Assembly: GCA_030770535.1 (NCBI GenBank)
Contig: JASVEC010000004.1
Location: forward strand, 1,240,001-1,304,000
DNA: 64,000 nucleotides
Direction: 5' to 3'
Origin: Batkoa obscura
Taxonomy: Eukaryota; Entomophthoromycota; Entomophthoromycetes; Entomophthorales; Batkoaceae
The notes under the pieces were generated by a model. The model saw only the letters and a list, made by a program, of their open reading frames with translations, searched no databases and was not told the DNA's origin. The translations under genes and the position numbers were made by a program. This document shows positions 23,256 through 35,514 of this stretch, piece after piece. Position 1 is the stretch's first letter; the number at the start of each line of letters is the position of its first letter.

Positions 23256-23991
23256 TTTATTTATGATGAAGCTTGTCTTTTTGAAATTTATTAATTCTAA
23301 CCCTTAACTTAATAAACCATTCAATTAATGGTTTTTAATTAATAATCGTTTCTATTTTAATAGTTTAAGTTATATATTATCAAGTATAAGGTTTTGTATT
23401 TTTCTTTAAAGGTATAGGTAAGTAAATAGAGTATTTGTTCTTATCTAGTAAACTATGAACGTATTATTTGACAATCTATGTTTTTAATTTAAACGATTAA
23501 ATTCGAATATTAAGCAAGATATTACTTTATTTTGAAGAATAATACCAGTTTTATTAAATTTATCGCTTTAATAGTCTAAATAATTTCAAAAGAAAGCGTT
23601 TAATGTTATTTTAATTTTGCTATGAAATATTTATATATTATAATAGTTATAAAAGGTATAATGAAGTATTCAACAAAAGAATAAAAAATTTCTATGTATT
23701 AAGTATTTTAAATTTCAAATTTAAGCTATTTTTGTTAAATAGAATTGGATCCCACATGAGGATCGAACTCATAACCATTTTATTGATTAACCAATGGCTA
23801 ATCGGCTTCACCAAAAGACAAAAAAAGCTCATCATTTAACGCATTATAATCTATCAAAAAAGCAAAAATCAAATCAAAATTCCAATTACTTATAAAATAT
23901 AAGTTTTATTGCTAATTTTCCTATAAGATAAAAAAATATCTATTCAGTACAATATTAAAGCTTCCATTATTTTCTACTCATTTGTCTTATT
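23256..23991. other. convergent intergenic with tRNA-like relic
   Basis: Between the 3' ends of RPE1 and BDP1. The only feature is a tRNA-like stretch at about 23744-23815 (minus strand). Confidence 0.6.
23744..23815 (-). pseudogene. tRNA-like relic
   Basis: On the minus strand, ATGAGTTCGATCCTCAT is a good T-arm followed by a possible acceptor 3' half GTGGGATCC. Upstream, GCCGATTAGCCATTGGTTA could be a D-arm. The 5' acceptor half does not pair and no clean anticodon stem is found, so this looks like a decayed tRNA or tRNA-derived sequence. Confidence 0.35.
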
Positions 23992-25710
23992 TTAAAATAA
24001 AGACTCATAATTACGATAAGTTAATGCTTGAGTGACTTTATATGAATTCACCGCATCTTCTTTAATATATTTCAGTTTAATTTGTCTTCTTGAACGATTA
24101 TTAAATTCCTTAGCAATCATTTCAAAATCGGTACCCCATTTAACTAAACCCTAAAAAAAATACAAATTTTTTTATTAATGATAGATTTATATTACAATCT
24201 CTACGCTCCCCATTCTCCAGAATATTGATTTAAAATTATAAAATTTCAACTATACAATTATGCAATTATACAATTATACAATTATACAATTATACAACTT
24301 ACCTTATAAAATAAATCGGTTTCCCATTCAGACCATCTTTTATTACCCGATTTTTTAACAAATTGAGAGGAATTACCATGATTTCCCATTTCACCTAAAT
24401 GTTCGACTTGTAAAATTTCAGGTTCATTTTTATTAACCAATTGAGCATGAGTAATATGTAATGAACTTTGATCAATAATAAATTCGCCATTAACTTCTTT
24501 AATTTTAATTCCTCTAAAAACAATAAGAAAATATTAATAACTATTATCGATTTCAATTAAAGTATTAAAATTTTACTTACTTATTCTGTCCTGCTTTTTC
24601 TTTCTTGATTTCCTTTTCTATCAATAAATTTTCAGTCTCCTTTGCTTGCCTTTTTTCCACAGTCATAGCTGCATTTTCAAATTTATTTTTCAATTCCTGT
24701 GACATTTCTTCACCATAATTAATATGTGGAGCACAAAGTGCATCTAAGGGTATTGTATTCATATCCACTTTTCTTTTTTTTTCCCCCATTTTATCCAATT
24801 GAATTTTAGCATATCTTGCCTTTTGTCGAGGTTTAAATCGTAATATTTTTTGCGCCATAACATCATCATTATCTGGGTTATCTCCATTACCACGTGGAAA
24901 TAACCCCATAAAACTTTCCAATGTACCATTAGTTAACGCACCATTAATAGCATTGATGTCTTCTTCCACACTGGAAACTTGAGTAACTTGAGTGGACATA
25001 CTATCAACTTTACTTTTACTTTTTCTTTTCTTTTTTTGTTGATTTTCTTTAGGTTCATAATTTGCCATAATATCTAGTGGTATATCTTCTTCAATATTTT
25101 CTTCTTCACCAACTGATTTTTTAGTTTTAGATTGGCTCTTAATGGAATTAAAAGCAGGTGTCATTATCGCATTTCCTTTTGGTTTTTCAATGGGTTTATT
25201 GATTTTACTTTTTAGTTTAACATTCCCTTTTTCTTCTAAACTTATTCTACTCTCAGAAATACTTTCTTCAATACTTGTATTATTACCTTTGACTTGTATT
25301 ATCTTTGATGAGGATATTAAATTACTCTTTGAAATATTGATTTGACTTAGTTTGGAAGTGGATTGTTCTAGATTACCAGTGGATGATATATCTTCCATTT
25401 TATTCATTTGGTTTGTAGTAGTAAGTTCATTTTCCTTTCCCCTATTGCTATCAACAGTTGATTCATTGGTTGTAACTATTACATTTGAGGATAATTAGTT
25501 TTGAAGATTTAAATAATTAATAAATTTCTACCTTCTGTCGCAGCATTCTCATTACTAATTAATTTGTTAACTTCTTTTTTAACTACTTTTGGTTTTTGTT
25601 TTGGTGCAAATTTTTTTTGATTTTTGTCTAGTATGAAAATAAAAAGATTAATTTCTCATATATATATAATTGATATATAGCTTACTTATCCCAAAACTAG
25701 TGATTACCAT
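23992..25710 (-). CDS. BDP1: TFIIIB subunit B'' (BDP1)
   Basis: RNA polymerase III initiation factor, assembled with TBP and BRF1 on tRNA and 5S promoters. Reading leftward, a short first exon (MVITSFGI) joins in phase to a segment with QKKFAPKQKPK, which resembles BDP1 N-termini. Then follows a long charged exon (about 24577-25407) with MAQKILRFKPRQKARYAKIQ and the IPLDALCAPHINYGEEMS stretch. The last exons hold the extended SANT/Myb domain, RWSEWETDLFYKGLVKWGTDF then MIAKEFNNRSRRQIKLKYIKEDAV. That is the hallmark of the family. It ends YRNYESLF, stop at 23992. The first two exons are inferred from splice signals. Its start faces NOC4 across 203 bp. Confidence 0.8.
24251..24297. repeat. ACAATTAT octamer repeat in BDP1 intron
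   Basis: About 5-6 tandem units of an 8-bp repeat within an intron upstream of the SANT-domain exon. Confidence 0.75.
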
Positions 25711-25913
25711 TTTTAAAATGAAATAAATTGATGATAAAAATAGTAAAAAAATTTTCAACTTTGCTTTACTAATTCTTGCCCAAAATAAAATAGTTGGAAA
25801 TTTCCATTTTGACCAATTAAACAACAACAATTTCAATCCATTAGAATTCGAGAAGTTCAAATCTTTAAATCTTTTCAAAAAAATTCTCGATATTCGATTT
25901 TTATAAAACAAAA

Positions 25914-28001
25914 ATGGTGAAAGATAAAGCAAGTTTAAATAGTTTAAAAAGTCAGGTAATCACCTTAACCCTCCTTCTTAACTTGATAATAACTCAATTG
26001 ATAGAAAAAAGGCAAACCTAGTACAGGTTTAAGTAAAAAGAACATTGATCCTAATTTAAAAGAAAAACTTAATGATATAAAAACGTCCATATTAAGTTCC
26101 AAAAAAGATTTAAATTTAATATTAACTTTATTAGAACATACTAATGTAAGTGATTAAAATTGATTATATCATACTATTCATTCATCAATTCATCTATCTA
26201 ACTAATTAACTAATAATTTCAAATCCTGTTAGTCTTCCAACAATGAAGAAGTTTATCTTTCTATTAAATGTATGCAAGGAGTTATCATTACCCTTATAAA
26301 ACAAGGAGATATTAAAATATATAAAGATAATAAACCAAAAAGTGAAATTGAAGATAAAGTAGGATTAAAAGTCGAAGAATGGTTAACTAGCATTTATAAA
26401 AAATGGATCAAACGATTATTAAATTTATTAATTAGAAAAGATCCAGCTATTCAAGTAAGTTTTTAAAATAATTGAGTTATTTTTTTGAAAATAGGTATTA
26501 AGTAAAATTTTAATAGGTAGCTGCCTTCGAAGCCTTAATTAATTTATTAAAAGAAGATGCTTTACAAGGTTACAAATTCCGTCAAGTTTACAGTATGAAC
26601 ATTTCTTTAATTGAGCAAATCACTGATACACTTTGTAATAATGCTTCAAGTGAAGAACTATTGAATTATATTAGTGAAAAATATATGAATACATATCATG
26701 ATTTACTTTATTATATTAGTAAATTTATGGCATTAAGTATTCGAAAACTAGATTCTAAAGAAGTTAAAGAAGAAAAGATTAATTGGTTGTTTAAATTATT
26801 AACTCAACTAAGAAATATGCCCAAAAATGAAGAAGATATTCATGAATTTTATTGTTTAAATCCAAATGAAATTAAAGAAGATAAAGAAAAGGAAAAGGAA
26901 AAGAAACATTTTTTAATGTTAATTAATAGTTATAAAAAAGAATATCAAGAGTTATTTTTAGCTTTTTTTACATTACCATTATCAACTACTATTATTAAAA
27001 AATTATTACTAATTATACATCATCGATTATTGCCCAATTTTTTACATCCATTAAAAATGCTAGATTTTTTAACTGAAAGTTATGATTTTGGTAAATATTA
27101 ATTTAATTATAATATAATTTATTTCTTATATTAATATTATTATATTCTTAATAATTTAGGTGGTTCTATTTCATTATTAGCTTTAAATGGTTTATTTACA
27201 TTAATTCATAAATATAATATGGATTATCCTCAATTTTATCAAAAATTATATAATTTATTTAATATGGATATATTACATAGTAAATATCGTTCAAGATTTT
27301 TTAGATTGAGTGAATTATTTTTAAATTCAGGGTAATTAATTAATTATTATTAACTATTATATATTATTATAATATATTAATTAATGGTTATTAGATATTT
27401 ACCCGTTAATTTAGTAGCTGCTTTTATTAAAAAAATGAGTCGATTAGCTTTATTTGCTCCACCTGGTGCTATTGTTATCGTTATACCATTTATTTATAAT
27501 TTAATGAAAGCTCATCCAACTTGTATGAAATTAATTCACAATACTAATATTAATGATTTTGGTAAATATTAGTTTGATTAATATTTAATATTTAATATTT
27601 AATTCTAAATATAGAGTCCGATCCTTATGATTTCACTTGTAATGAACCTAGTTTATCAAAAGCAATTGATAGTTCTTTATGGGAAATTGAGGTAATTTTA
27701 TTTATTTTTATACTACTCCCATCATCATCTTCATGTTATATTAACATATATATTTATATAGTCTTTAACCTGTCATTATTATTCTAATGTTTCTAGTTTA
27801 GCTAAATTATTTTCAGAATTATTTAACAAACCCAATTATCAATTAGAACATTTTTTAGATCATAATTATAATTCAATGTTACAAGTTGAATTTCAAAAAA
27901 TATTTAAAAAAGTACCTGCTTTATCAAATAATCCTAAATTGAGTTTATTCATTGAAGAGAAGGGTATTTGTTTAAATTTAAATAAAGAATGGGAATTTTA
28001 A
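25914..28001 (+). CDS. NOC4: NOC4 (NOC4L), nucleolar CBF/Mak21-family protein of 40S assembly
   Basis: Forms the NOC4-NOP14 complex needed for 40S pre-ribosome maturation and export. About nine exons starting at 25914 (MVKDKASLNSLKSQ), with introns of 40-75 bp. The clearest signature is in the C-terminal CBF domain: LAAFIKKMSRLALFAPPGAI then VIVIPFIYNLMKAHPTCMKL, followed by DPYDFTCNEPSLSKAIDSSLWEIESLTCHYYSNVSS-type sequence as in known NOC4. The N-terminal half is helical and Lys-rich, including KEDKEKEKEKK. It ends NKEWEF, stop 27999-28001. Divergent from BDP1 with a shared 203-bp promoter, and convergent with the next gene (136 bp apart). Confidence 0.87.
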
Positions 28002-28137
28002 TTAAGATAAAATTAAAATAGAATGAAAATACAAGTATTAATAAATGAAATGAAATAAAATATATAGAATAAAGAAATTAATAACTATTTTAAAAAATTT
28101 AATTTAATTTAATTTAATTGAATTTATTTATTTAATA

Positions 28138-30325
28138 TTATTTTAAAAACTCAGGTAATTCAATAGGAGGTAATTTCAATTGACTTAATAAATTATTATA
28201 TTCTTGATGAGCTTTTATGGCAGATTTCAAATTGTAATCTAAAAATCCTAATTCTAATTTAGAATTTTTTTGGAATTTAATAAAATTATCAATCATTTGA
28301 TTTTCCTTAACTTTCATTTCCTCCTTTAATTCCTCCATATTTTGTAATTGTTGATTTAATTGATTCTCTTGTTGAATTACTTTATTCATTTGTAATTGTA
28401 ATTGAGTTTGATTTAATAATTTTTCATTAATTGTATTGATCATTTGATTAATATTTTTCTTTTCTAATTCATAATTGTTTTCCAATTCATTTAATTGTAA
28501 CACTTCATTTTCATTTAGTTCTTTCAATTCTAACCATTTTTGATTTAATTTTTCTTTTAATTCTAAACTATATTCTTCATCTAAATTATAACTTTGAATC
28601 GATAAATATTCAATCGGCTTTTCTTTGTATCTGATGGTTAAGTCTTGAAGTTGAAATTCAGGTACTAAAATCAATTAACTATTAACATTCATATAAAAAT
28701 CGTATATAATCAATAATACCTTCAATTTCCTCTGGTTCTTCAACTAACAAAGTTTCTTCCTCTAAAAGTAATTATTCATTAAAACTTTGTTAATTTTGAC
28801 TAAATCAAATCTGTTCTGTTACCTTTCATTCCCTGTAATTTAATTTTCAATTCCGCTGGTAATTCATTTGGAACTTCATTACCTTTCAATACACTTTGAA
28901 TCAATAACATAGCAATTTCAAATTCCATATAATTTAATTCTGGCATTTGTCGTATACTAGCTAATTCCCTATTATTATATAATAAATTTATATTCCATTA
29001 ATAAGTGTGTTGTAAATAGTAATAATTCAATTATTAATTATTTACCAAATCTTCCCTAATTCCAATTGGGATAAATTCGATTTAATAAATTCATTAACAC
29101 ATACATCACCTAAACAACAACAAAAAATATCATTAATATCAATATTAAATTGTGTTAAATTCTAACTTACTGGCTATATTTCCATTCTTTAATTTAGGTA
29201 ATTTATCAAATAACATTTTAATCCCATCCACCTCATTATTATTATCCCCTATTTCTCTCCCATCAGAACTCATATTTATACTCCCATTCATATGTTCTAC
29301 AACTTTCACATCTTTTAAAGTATCTGAAGCAGATTTTGCTAATTCCAAAGGTACTCTTTGAGGTAATTGTTTAATTATATTTTTTTTTAATAATTCAGCC
29401 AAGTGCATAGCTACTAAAAATTCGGCTAAGATTAAACTGCCACGATTATTACCATCTGCTAAAGACCTAATAAAAATTTTATTAATATCAATAACAATAT
29501 GATTATCACTCTTCACAAATAATTTAAATTTTTTGAAACTATTTTATTTTATATATTAATAATAGATACTTACCAAATCAAAGCTAATTTATCAATATCT
29601 AATTTGGTATCTAATAATGCTTGTTTAGCTTTATTACCATCTAAATACAAATCAGTGGGTTCTAAATCATAAAATAAGTTGGTATATTCTTCTTGTTTTG
29701 ATTGTGGAATATTCCATGGAGAATCAGAACCACTATTTAATCGTGGTACACTTGATGGAGGTTTATTTTTAAATTGGGGAAGAGCGGAGACTGTTAAATG
29801 TTAAGTGGGATGGGATAAATGAAAAATATTAGTAAAGTATAAATAGGAATTAATTATCTTTGAATGTAATTACCTAAACTTAAATTCTCTTTATTCAATT
29901 CCTTCTTCTCTTGTGCCAAAGTTAAGTATTTTATACCATTGATAAATTGCCATTGAGAAACTATATTATTTTTAATATCTAATTTGTTCCATATTTTTCC
30001 CAATACTTCTTGTTCCAATCCAGTTTCTTTAAATAATTGCAATAATTTAACACTAGCCAAAAGTTCATTTTCTGGATTTAATGAGTTAAATAAAGTGATA
30101 CATTTTTCATCAATGGGAGATAATTCGGGTACTATGTGAATGGCAAAAAGGAGGGGTGGAGGTTCAGTTTTAATTATGGATAAAATGAAAATAAAAATCA
30201 TTGAACTTACCACCAATCTCTACACTATTAGATGTTTGTCTAGGTCTTCTACCTCGGCTACCTCCAGTTGGTGGGGGTTGAATTCGTATTCCTGATCCAA
30301 AAGGATTGTCTCCAGAGTTGTTCAT
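28138..30325 (-). CDS. EH-domain endocytic scaffold (EDE1/EPS15-like)
   Basis: Likely adaptor at clathrin-mediated endocytic sites, binding NPF motifs. The start at 30325 gives MNNSGDNPFGSGIRIQPPP, which itself contains an NPF tripeptide. Three EH-like domains can be read through the spliced exons. The first is around LLQLFKETGLEQEVLGKIWN. The second holds QALLDTKLDIDKLALIW followed by SLADGNNRGSLILAEFLVAMHL. The third holds LGKIWELASIRQMPELNYME then FEIAMLLIQSVLKGNEVP. A C-terminal coiled coil of Gln/Glu/Asn/Leu heptads follows (28138-28674). This order, EH x3 then coiled coil, is that of EDE1/EPS15, but it is shorter than yeast EDE1 and no UBA or ubiquitin-interacting segment is seen. PAN1-like scaffolds are the alternative. 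Confidence 0.75.
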
Positions 30326-31446
30326 TTTTGCTTTTGAGTGTATAAATTAATGAAAAATTAGTGAAAAAATTAATGTTTGCTTTGAATTTTTGAATTTTTA
30401 TTTTACGGGTGGCTTAAACTGGTCCTTGAATTTTTTCAAATGTCATGGAAACGGATTTTATAAATGGGGGAGTATTATTTTTATTTAAAATTAAGATTCA
30501 TTTATTTTTAAAAATAAATTAAAGACTTGAAAACCGCACAGGTTTAATTTAAAATTCTAAAAATTAAGACACAGAAAAATTAAACAACGAATAAAGATGA
30601 GTGAATATAAAACTGAATTTAGCATCTTATTTAATTACATTAACACCGATAGAAATTCAACCTTCTAAAATGCTATATCCCTTTGAGCTGGATAAAATAT
30701 ACAAGGTGTTTTTTGGGAACACCTTAAAAAAAAATTAAAAAAAGAAACAAAGCTAAAAGAAAATGAAACAATAAAAACAACTTATAGTATATACTGTTAT
30801 ACTATAATTTTTTTTGAAAAATTTTACATTATAAAATAGTGAAGTTTGCTATTTTAAAAAAAGGGTGTAAATTTTTTTTCCAAAGGTTCATTTTTAAAAC
30901 TGATCTAAATTAAAAACCTGTATTTTTATTCATTTCTAGCACAATATTTTTAAATAAAATGCATTCTATATATTATCAGGTATTGTTTATTATATGTTAT
31001 TATTTTTGTAAAATATTATTATATTACTTTTATAACTATAGCTACATTTCAAATAATATATATGGAAATTTGATTTTAAAATGTTTTTTTTTGAAGTTAA
31101 AGCTTTTTTTATATTATACAATAATAATCAAACAAATTTATATTATAATAGCTTTATTTAAAAAAAACTTTTTAAATAAAAAGACTAACTAATGGGGATG
31201 TCTAAATTATCTTTATTTTTTATTTAATTTTTAAATATTTTAAAAACTTTGCCTAAAATTTTATAAAATAAATCTTTTATTAAAAAGTAAAAATACCTAA
31301 TAGTTTTAAATTATTTTATTATAATACATATTATAAGTTAGCAGGGTTTTTATTAAATTTAATAAAAATTCCCAGATTAGCAAGGATTTTATTAATATAA
31401 CTTGTGTATTAGTATTAACTAAAGTTGTAATATATAAATAAATATA

Positions 31447-31551
31447 TATTGGGATGTTTTTTTTGGCTTCATCACTTTTTCCATCTTTTAAGCGCTATTT
31501 GAGCGGAAAAATTGTTAGTAAAATTCTTGAACATGAAAATACATCCTCATA
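31447..31551 (-). mobile_element. MITE family 1, copy 6
   Basis: TA-TTGGGATGTTTTTTTTGGC ... GAAAATACATCCTCA-TA, with the GCGCTATTTGAGCGG centre conserved. Confidence 0.86.
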
Positions 31552-32460
31552 TATTTATAAAGCTTTATTAAGAAATATTTATTACTAGATTGTTTTATAG
31601 TTAACATTGGAAATCTACTATTAAATAAATAACCTTAATATTATAATTATATTGGTAATATATTACTAAGTTAATAAACGGCTATATAAAAAAGAGTAGT
31701 TAACCCCAAAACTATAATTAACTATTTTTATATAATATAAACAATATAATAATAACCCTTATTTATTATTATAATTACTTGCTTTTTAATTATTTATTAA
31801 TTTAATTATTAGTAGCTTAAGTAGTATTAGTAATTAATAATTGATTTTTATTATTTAATAAATTAATTACTTGGTTGCTTAGTAAATATTGTAACTTTTA
31901 AATTTCCTGTTATTTTTATAAAATAAATCAGGGTTAGTTTTTTAATCTTTTAATTTTTTATAAACTTTATGATTTTAATTAAAATTATTTATACTTTTTT
32001 AATTTACCAGATATTAGATAATAATACAATTTATTTTATATTTAATAAAACATAAACACTTTTTAATATTTTGTATCTTTATTATTCTTTTTATGTTTTT
32101 AAAAATTATATCTGTTTTCTTATTATTAATAGTTAAATTATTAATTTTATTATGTTTATAAATAAAAATCTTAAACTTTGAAACTAACTAATTAACCTTT
32201 TTTATTTTATTTAATGCTTTAAAATTATTTTTCCATTATAAAAATTCTTAAAATATCTATCGATTATATTTTTTTCATGGTGCTTAATAAAAAAATTAAA
32301 CTAAAAATTAAACTATTATTTATTTATAAATTTTTTTAAATATATGATATAAAAACTTTAAGATTTAAAATAATTTCTTGTATCTGCTTACATATTAATT
32401 ATTATAAGCTTTTTAAATAAAAGCTTTTTATTTATTAAATCAATTAAACAATTTCTTGCA

Positions 32461-32564
32461 TATGGGGATGTATTTTTTGTTTGAGAATTTTACTAATAAC
32501 TTTTCCACTCAACCAACGCTTAAAAAATGGAAAAAGTAATGAAGCCAAAAAAAACACTCCTATA
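32461..32564 (+). mobile_element. MITE family 1, copy 7
   Basis: TA-TGGGGATGTATTTTTTG ... AAAAACACTCCTA-TA. Lies about 100 bp left of the LTR-like segment. Confidence 0.84.
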
Positions 32565-32662
32565 TATTAAAGCTTTATAAATTTAAAAGCTTAAAATTTA
32601 AATGAATTTTTAAATGAATTCTGAAATTAATTTAAAAATCCATATATATATTTAAAAGCATA

Positions 32663-33142
32663 TGTGAAAGTTGATATTCAGTGGTCGGAGTTAAAAGCTA
32701 CTCTTGCTTAATTAGCTTGCCTTGAGTCGAAGGGTCTTAGTTTATGTAACTAAGATAGACTTAACTTAATAAGAATGGTATGTAATAAGCTACGAATTAT
32801 GTAAAACAAATATAATAGAAGATACTACTGTAAAATCTATGTAAGATGTCGTCAGAAAGACTTAGTGACTTTATTAATGATACCTTATCAGGGAGTAATC
32901 CAATTAAAAAGCCTCGAGTTAGTATGTTGAAGAATCTCTTTTATACTCCAACTGGGTGGCTATATATAAGGAACATGGTAACAGTTATTCCTTATTATAG
33001 TTACCAAGTATGACATTAAAACGTGGGCAATGAGTTCTTCGTGATCAGGTGATAGCAGTTCTCACATCAAATCTATACAAGGAACTCTGAATTGATTATT
33101 ATATTATAATCAATCCTAGAGCTAATGAAGCGATATTTCACA
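32663..33142. mobile_element. possible solo LTR (LTR-retrotransposon fossil)
   Basis: A 480-bp block, visibly less A+T-rich than its surroundings, bounded by TGTGAAA and TTTCACA (inverted ends of the TG...CA type) with CATA on both sides as a possible 4-bp target duplication. No internal region, primer-binding site or coding part was found. Family and age cannot be told from one copy. Confidence 0.35.
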
Positions 33143-33144
33143 CA

Positions 33145-33249
33145 TATGGAGGTGTTTTTTTTGGCTTCATTATTTTTTCCATCTTTTAAGCACTATTTCA
33201 GCGGAAAGATTGTTAGTAAAATTCTTAAACACAAAAATACATCCCCATA
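33145..33249 (-). mobile_element. MITE family 1, copy 8
   Basis: TA-TGGAGGTGTTTTTTTTGGC ... ACACAAAAATACATCCCCA-TA. Abuts the right end of the LTR-like segment. Confidence 0.87.
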
Positions 33250-34216
33250 TAGAAACTTAATTTTCGAATCAATGATTTTTTTTAACAAAATTTTTATTGT
33301 TATTTAATAATGTTTATTTATTTTTGTTTATTTTGTATTTATATTTATATATTATACTTTGCTTATTTTATTATTTTTATTATTAATTTTAGACTAAATT
33401 ATAAAATTGTTTAATATAACAAAGCTTGTTTTTTATTATATTAATTTAAAAATTTTTTTTTAATAAAGTTATATTATATAATCAGTTTTGAATTATTTAA
33501 GCTGAAATTTGTTATAAAATATAATATTTATATTTAAATATACAGTTTAGATATTATAAATAGTTGTTAATAACAATAAAAAATAATTTAAAATTTAGTG
33601 TTTTTAATATTTTTAAAAAAATTATATTATTAATATTAGTTTGAGGCATTGCAATTAATTTAATATAAAACCTATAAAGCTAATATTTTATATACATATT
33701 CATATAATATTTTTAAATATAACTAAAAAAAATTAATTATTTTTTATTAAAAGATAAGTATTCAAAGTTTAGTCCTCCGCTTTTTGGGACAGGCTTTTTA
33801 ATTGTTGTACTAAATGAACTTTGACATTAATTTAGAAAATTTAAAATAATAATAAATGATACAGCTTTCAAAAACAAAATAACTCAATGCTACTATTTGA
33901 TATAAAATACAAGCGTGGTTATAGATTAGAATATTGAAAACATAAATAGAATTAGAGCTTATATTTATTTATAGTCATTGTTTTTTTGAATTTAGTAAAG
34001 CTAGATTGCTGTTTTTTATGACTATTATTAATATAAAGCTATTTTTTATATCATTAGTATTAATTATCTTTTTATACCAATAATATTTGAAACTATTTTA
34101 TACATCAATTAAATTAAGAAAGCTAATTTAAGCTTTAACTTATTATAAATTTTTAATAATATTTCTTTAAACACCATTAAAGCTACTTTAAATAACTCAT
34201 CACTTGTTTTTTAATT

Positions 34217-34480
34217 CCTTGAAAGAACCAAAACCCCAAGTAACTTACTATTAAATATCATGAAATATAAAAGATAGATATAAGAGACCATGAGATAAGA
34301 GACTCTCTTCGACTTTGGCTCTTGGCCAAATAGATTCTAGAAAATTCAAACTCGTTCATTCATGTTATTCACTACTTAATGAAAAGGAGACGAATTATCG
34401 GGATTGGAGGGTCCTTTTCTAAGGACAGCCTAATGCGGATCTTGTAAGTAATACACAAGATTGACAAACCAAACCAAACC
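34217..34480. other. unidentified less A+T-rich segment
   Basis: Base composition differs from the surrounding desert (for example TTCGACTTTGGCTCTTGGCC and GACGAATTATCGGGATTGG). No reading frame, tRNA fold or terminal repeat recognised. Could be a relic of a retroelement or a non-coding RNA. Confidence 0.3.
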
Positions 34481-34943
34481 AATTTATTAATTGTTTAATT
34501 AATTATTTTAATGTTATAAACTAAAAGGATTGTAAATAATCTTCAAGCTTTAAATTATTACTATTAGAACATATTTGTTCAACAGGTTTGAGTAAACTTC
34601 CTCCTTATAAAAATTTTAATATGTATAAATTGGGTAATAGTTTTAAGAGCAGTGTTATTATATTTTAATATCTAGTATTTAATAGCCAATGTAATCACAG
34701 TTCCTATTCAGGTTGGTAGCCTATATCCTTAAGTAATAAAGATCTTTAAGGATAATTGCTAATATCAGTGAAAATCTATAAACCGAAACTTTCAAACCTT
34801 CAATACCACACCTTTTTTAAGCTATAAAATCTTCTTTTATAGTCTATTTAAAAATTTAAAGGCCAGTATTTACTTGACTACATGCTAATTATTAATGACA
34901 TAATCTATGCAGTATACAATATGTTATTAAATTATGGATATTG

Positions 34944-35008
34944 TATGGGAATGTATTTTTTTCAAAGATTATTAGTAAAATTCTTAAACAAAAAAATACA
35001 TCACCATA
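34944..35008 (-). mobile_element. MITE family 1, copy 9 (internally deleted)
   Basis: Both ends are present (TA-TGGGAATGTATTTTTTT and AAATACATCACCA-TA) and the GATTATTAGTAAAATTCTTAAAC arm is intact, but about 40 bp of the other arm and centre are missing, leaving 61 bp. Confidence 0.8.
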
Positions 35009-35514
35009 TGCTTTTAGAGCTGTTCTAGATTTATTGCGACTTAATTAGTGGTAATTTTTAAAATCAGTTATTTGTTTGGTTGTTTTTCAACATAATTTAA
35101 AGGTATTAGCTAAATTTTAGCTAAGTTTACTCTTAAATGGCTAAGTGGCTGCGTCACAATAGAGCTGGAATAGCTGTAAATAGTGCAAAATATTTTATTA
35201 AGTTTAAATATTAAATCTGGTTGATTTTAAGCTATACTAGTAAATAAAAATAGCAAATATCTGTAATCCATACTTAACCTATACTTCTTTTAAACTATTT
35301 AATATATACCTACTTATATATTTATAACATTCTATACAAACATATGATCATTTTATACATTTATAATATTTTGCTCAAATAAAAATCTCTCAAAATTAAA
35401 TTAGCCATTTCAAACTCAATGGAGCCAATGATGTCTCTCCATAGAGTTATGGGAAGTAAATAGCTAGCAAGATAATCTTATCTTAACAAAAACTCATAAC
35501 AGATTTTAATAAAG

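Larger units (their letters stand above)
30326..35514. other. 5.2-kb A+T-rich gene desert
   Basis: Mostly A/T runs with no convincing frame. It holds four MITE copies (31447, 32461, 33145, 34944), a possible solo LTR at 32663-33142, and an unidentified less A+T-rich patch at about 34217-34480. Short open frames here look like chance openings in A+T-rich DNA. Confidence 0.65.

Noticed and set aside
25648-25932. 94-residue minus-strand frame with Phe/Leu-rich sequence
   Set aside because: Overlaps the NOC4 start, the shared promoter and the first BDP1 exon; the BDP1 start at 25710 uses a splice-consistent reading instead.
30959-31192. 77-residue Tyr/Ile/Phe-rich frame
   Set aside because: Typical chance frame in A+T-rich DNA, no homology and no splice partners.
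33125-33307. 60-residue frame
   Set aside because: Covers MITE copy 8; the same short opening recurs in other copies because of the element sequence, and no protein is recognised.
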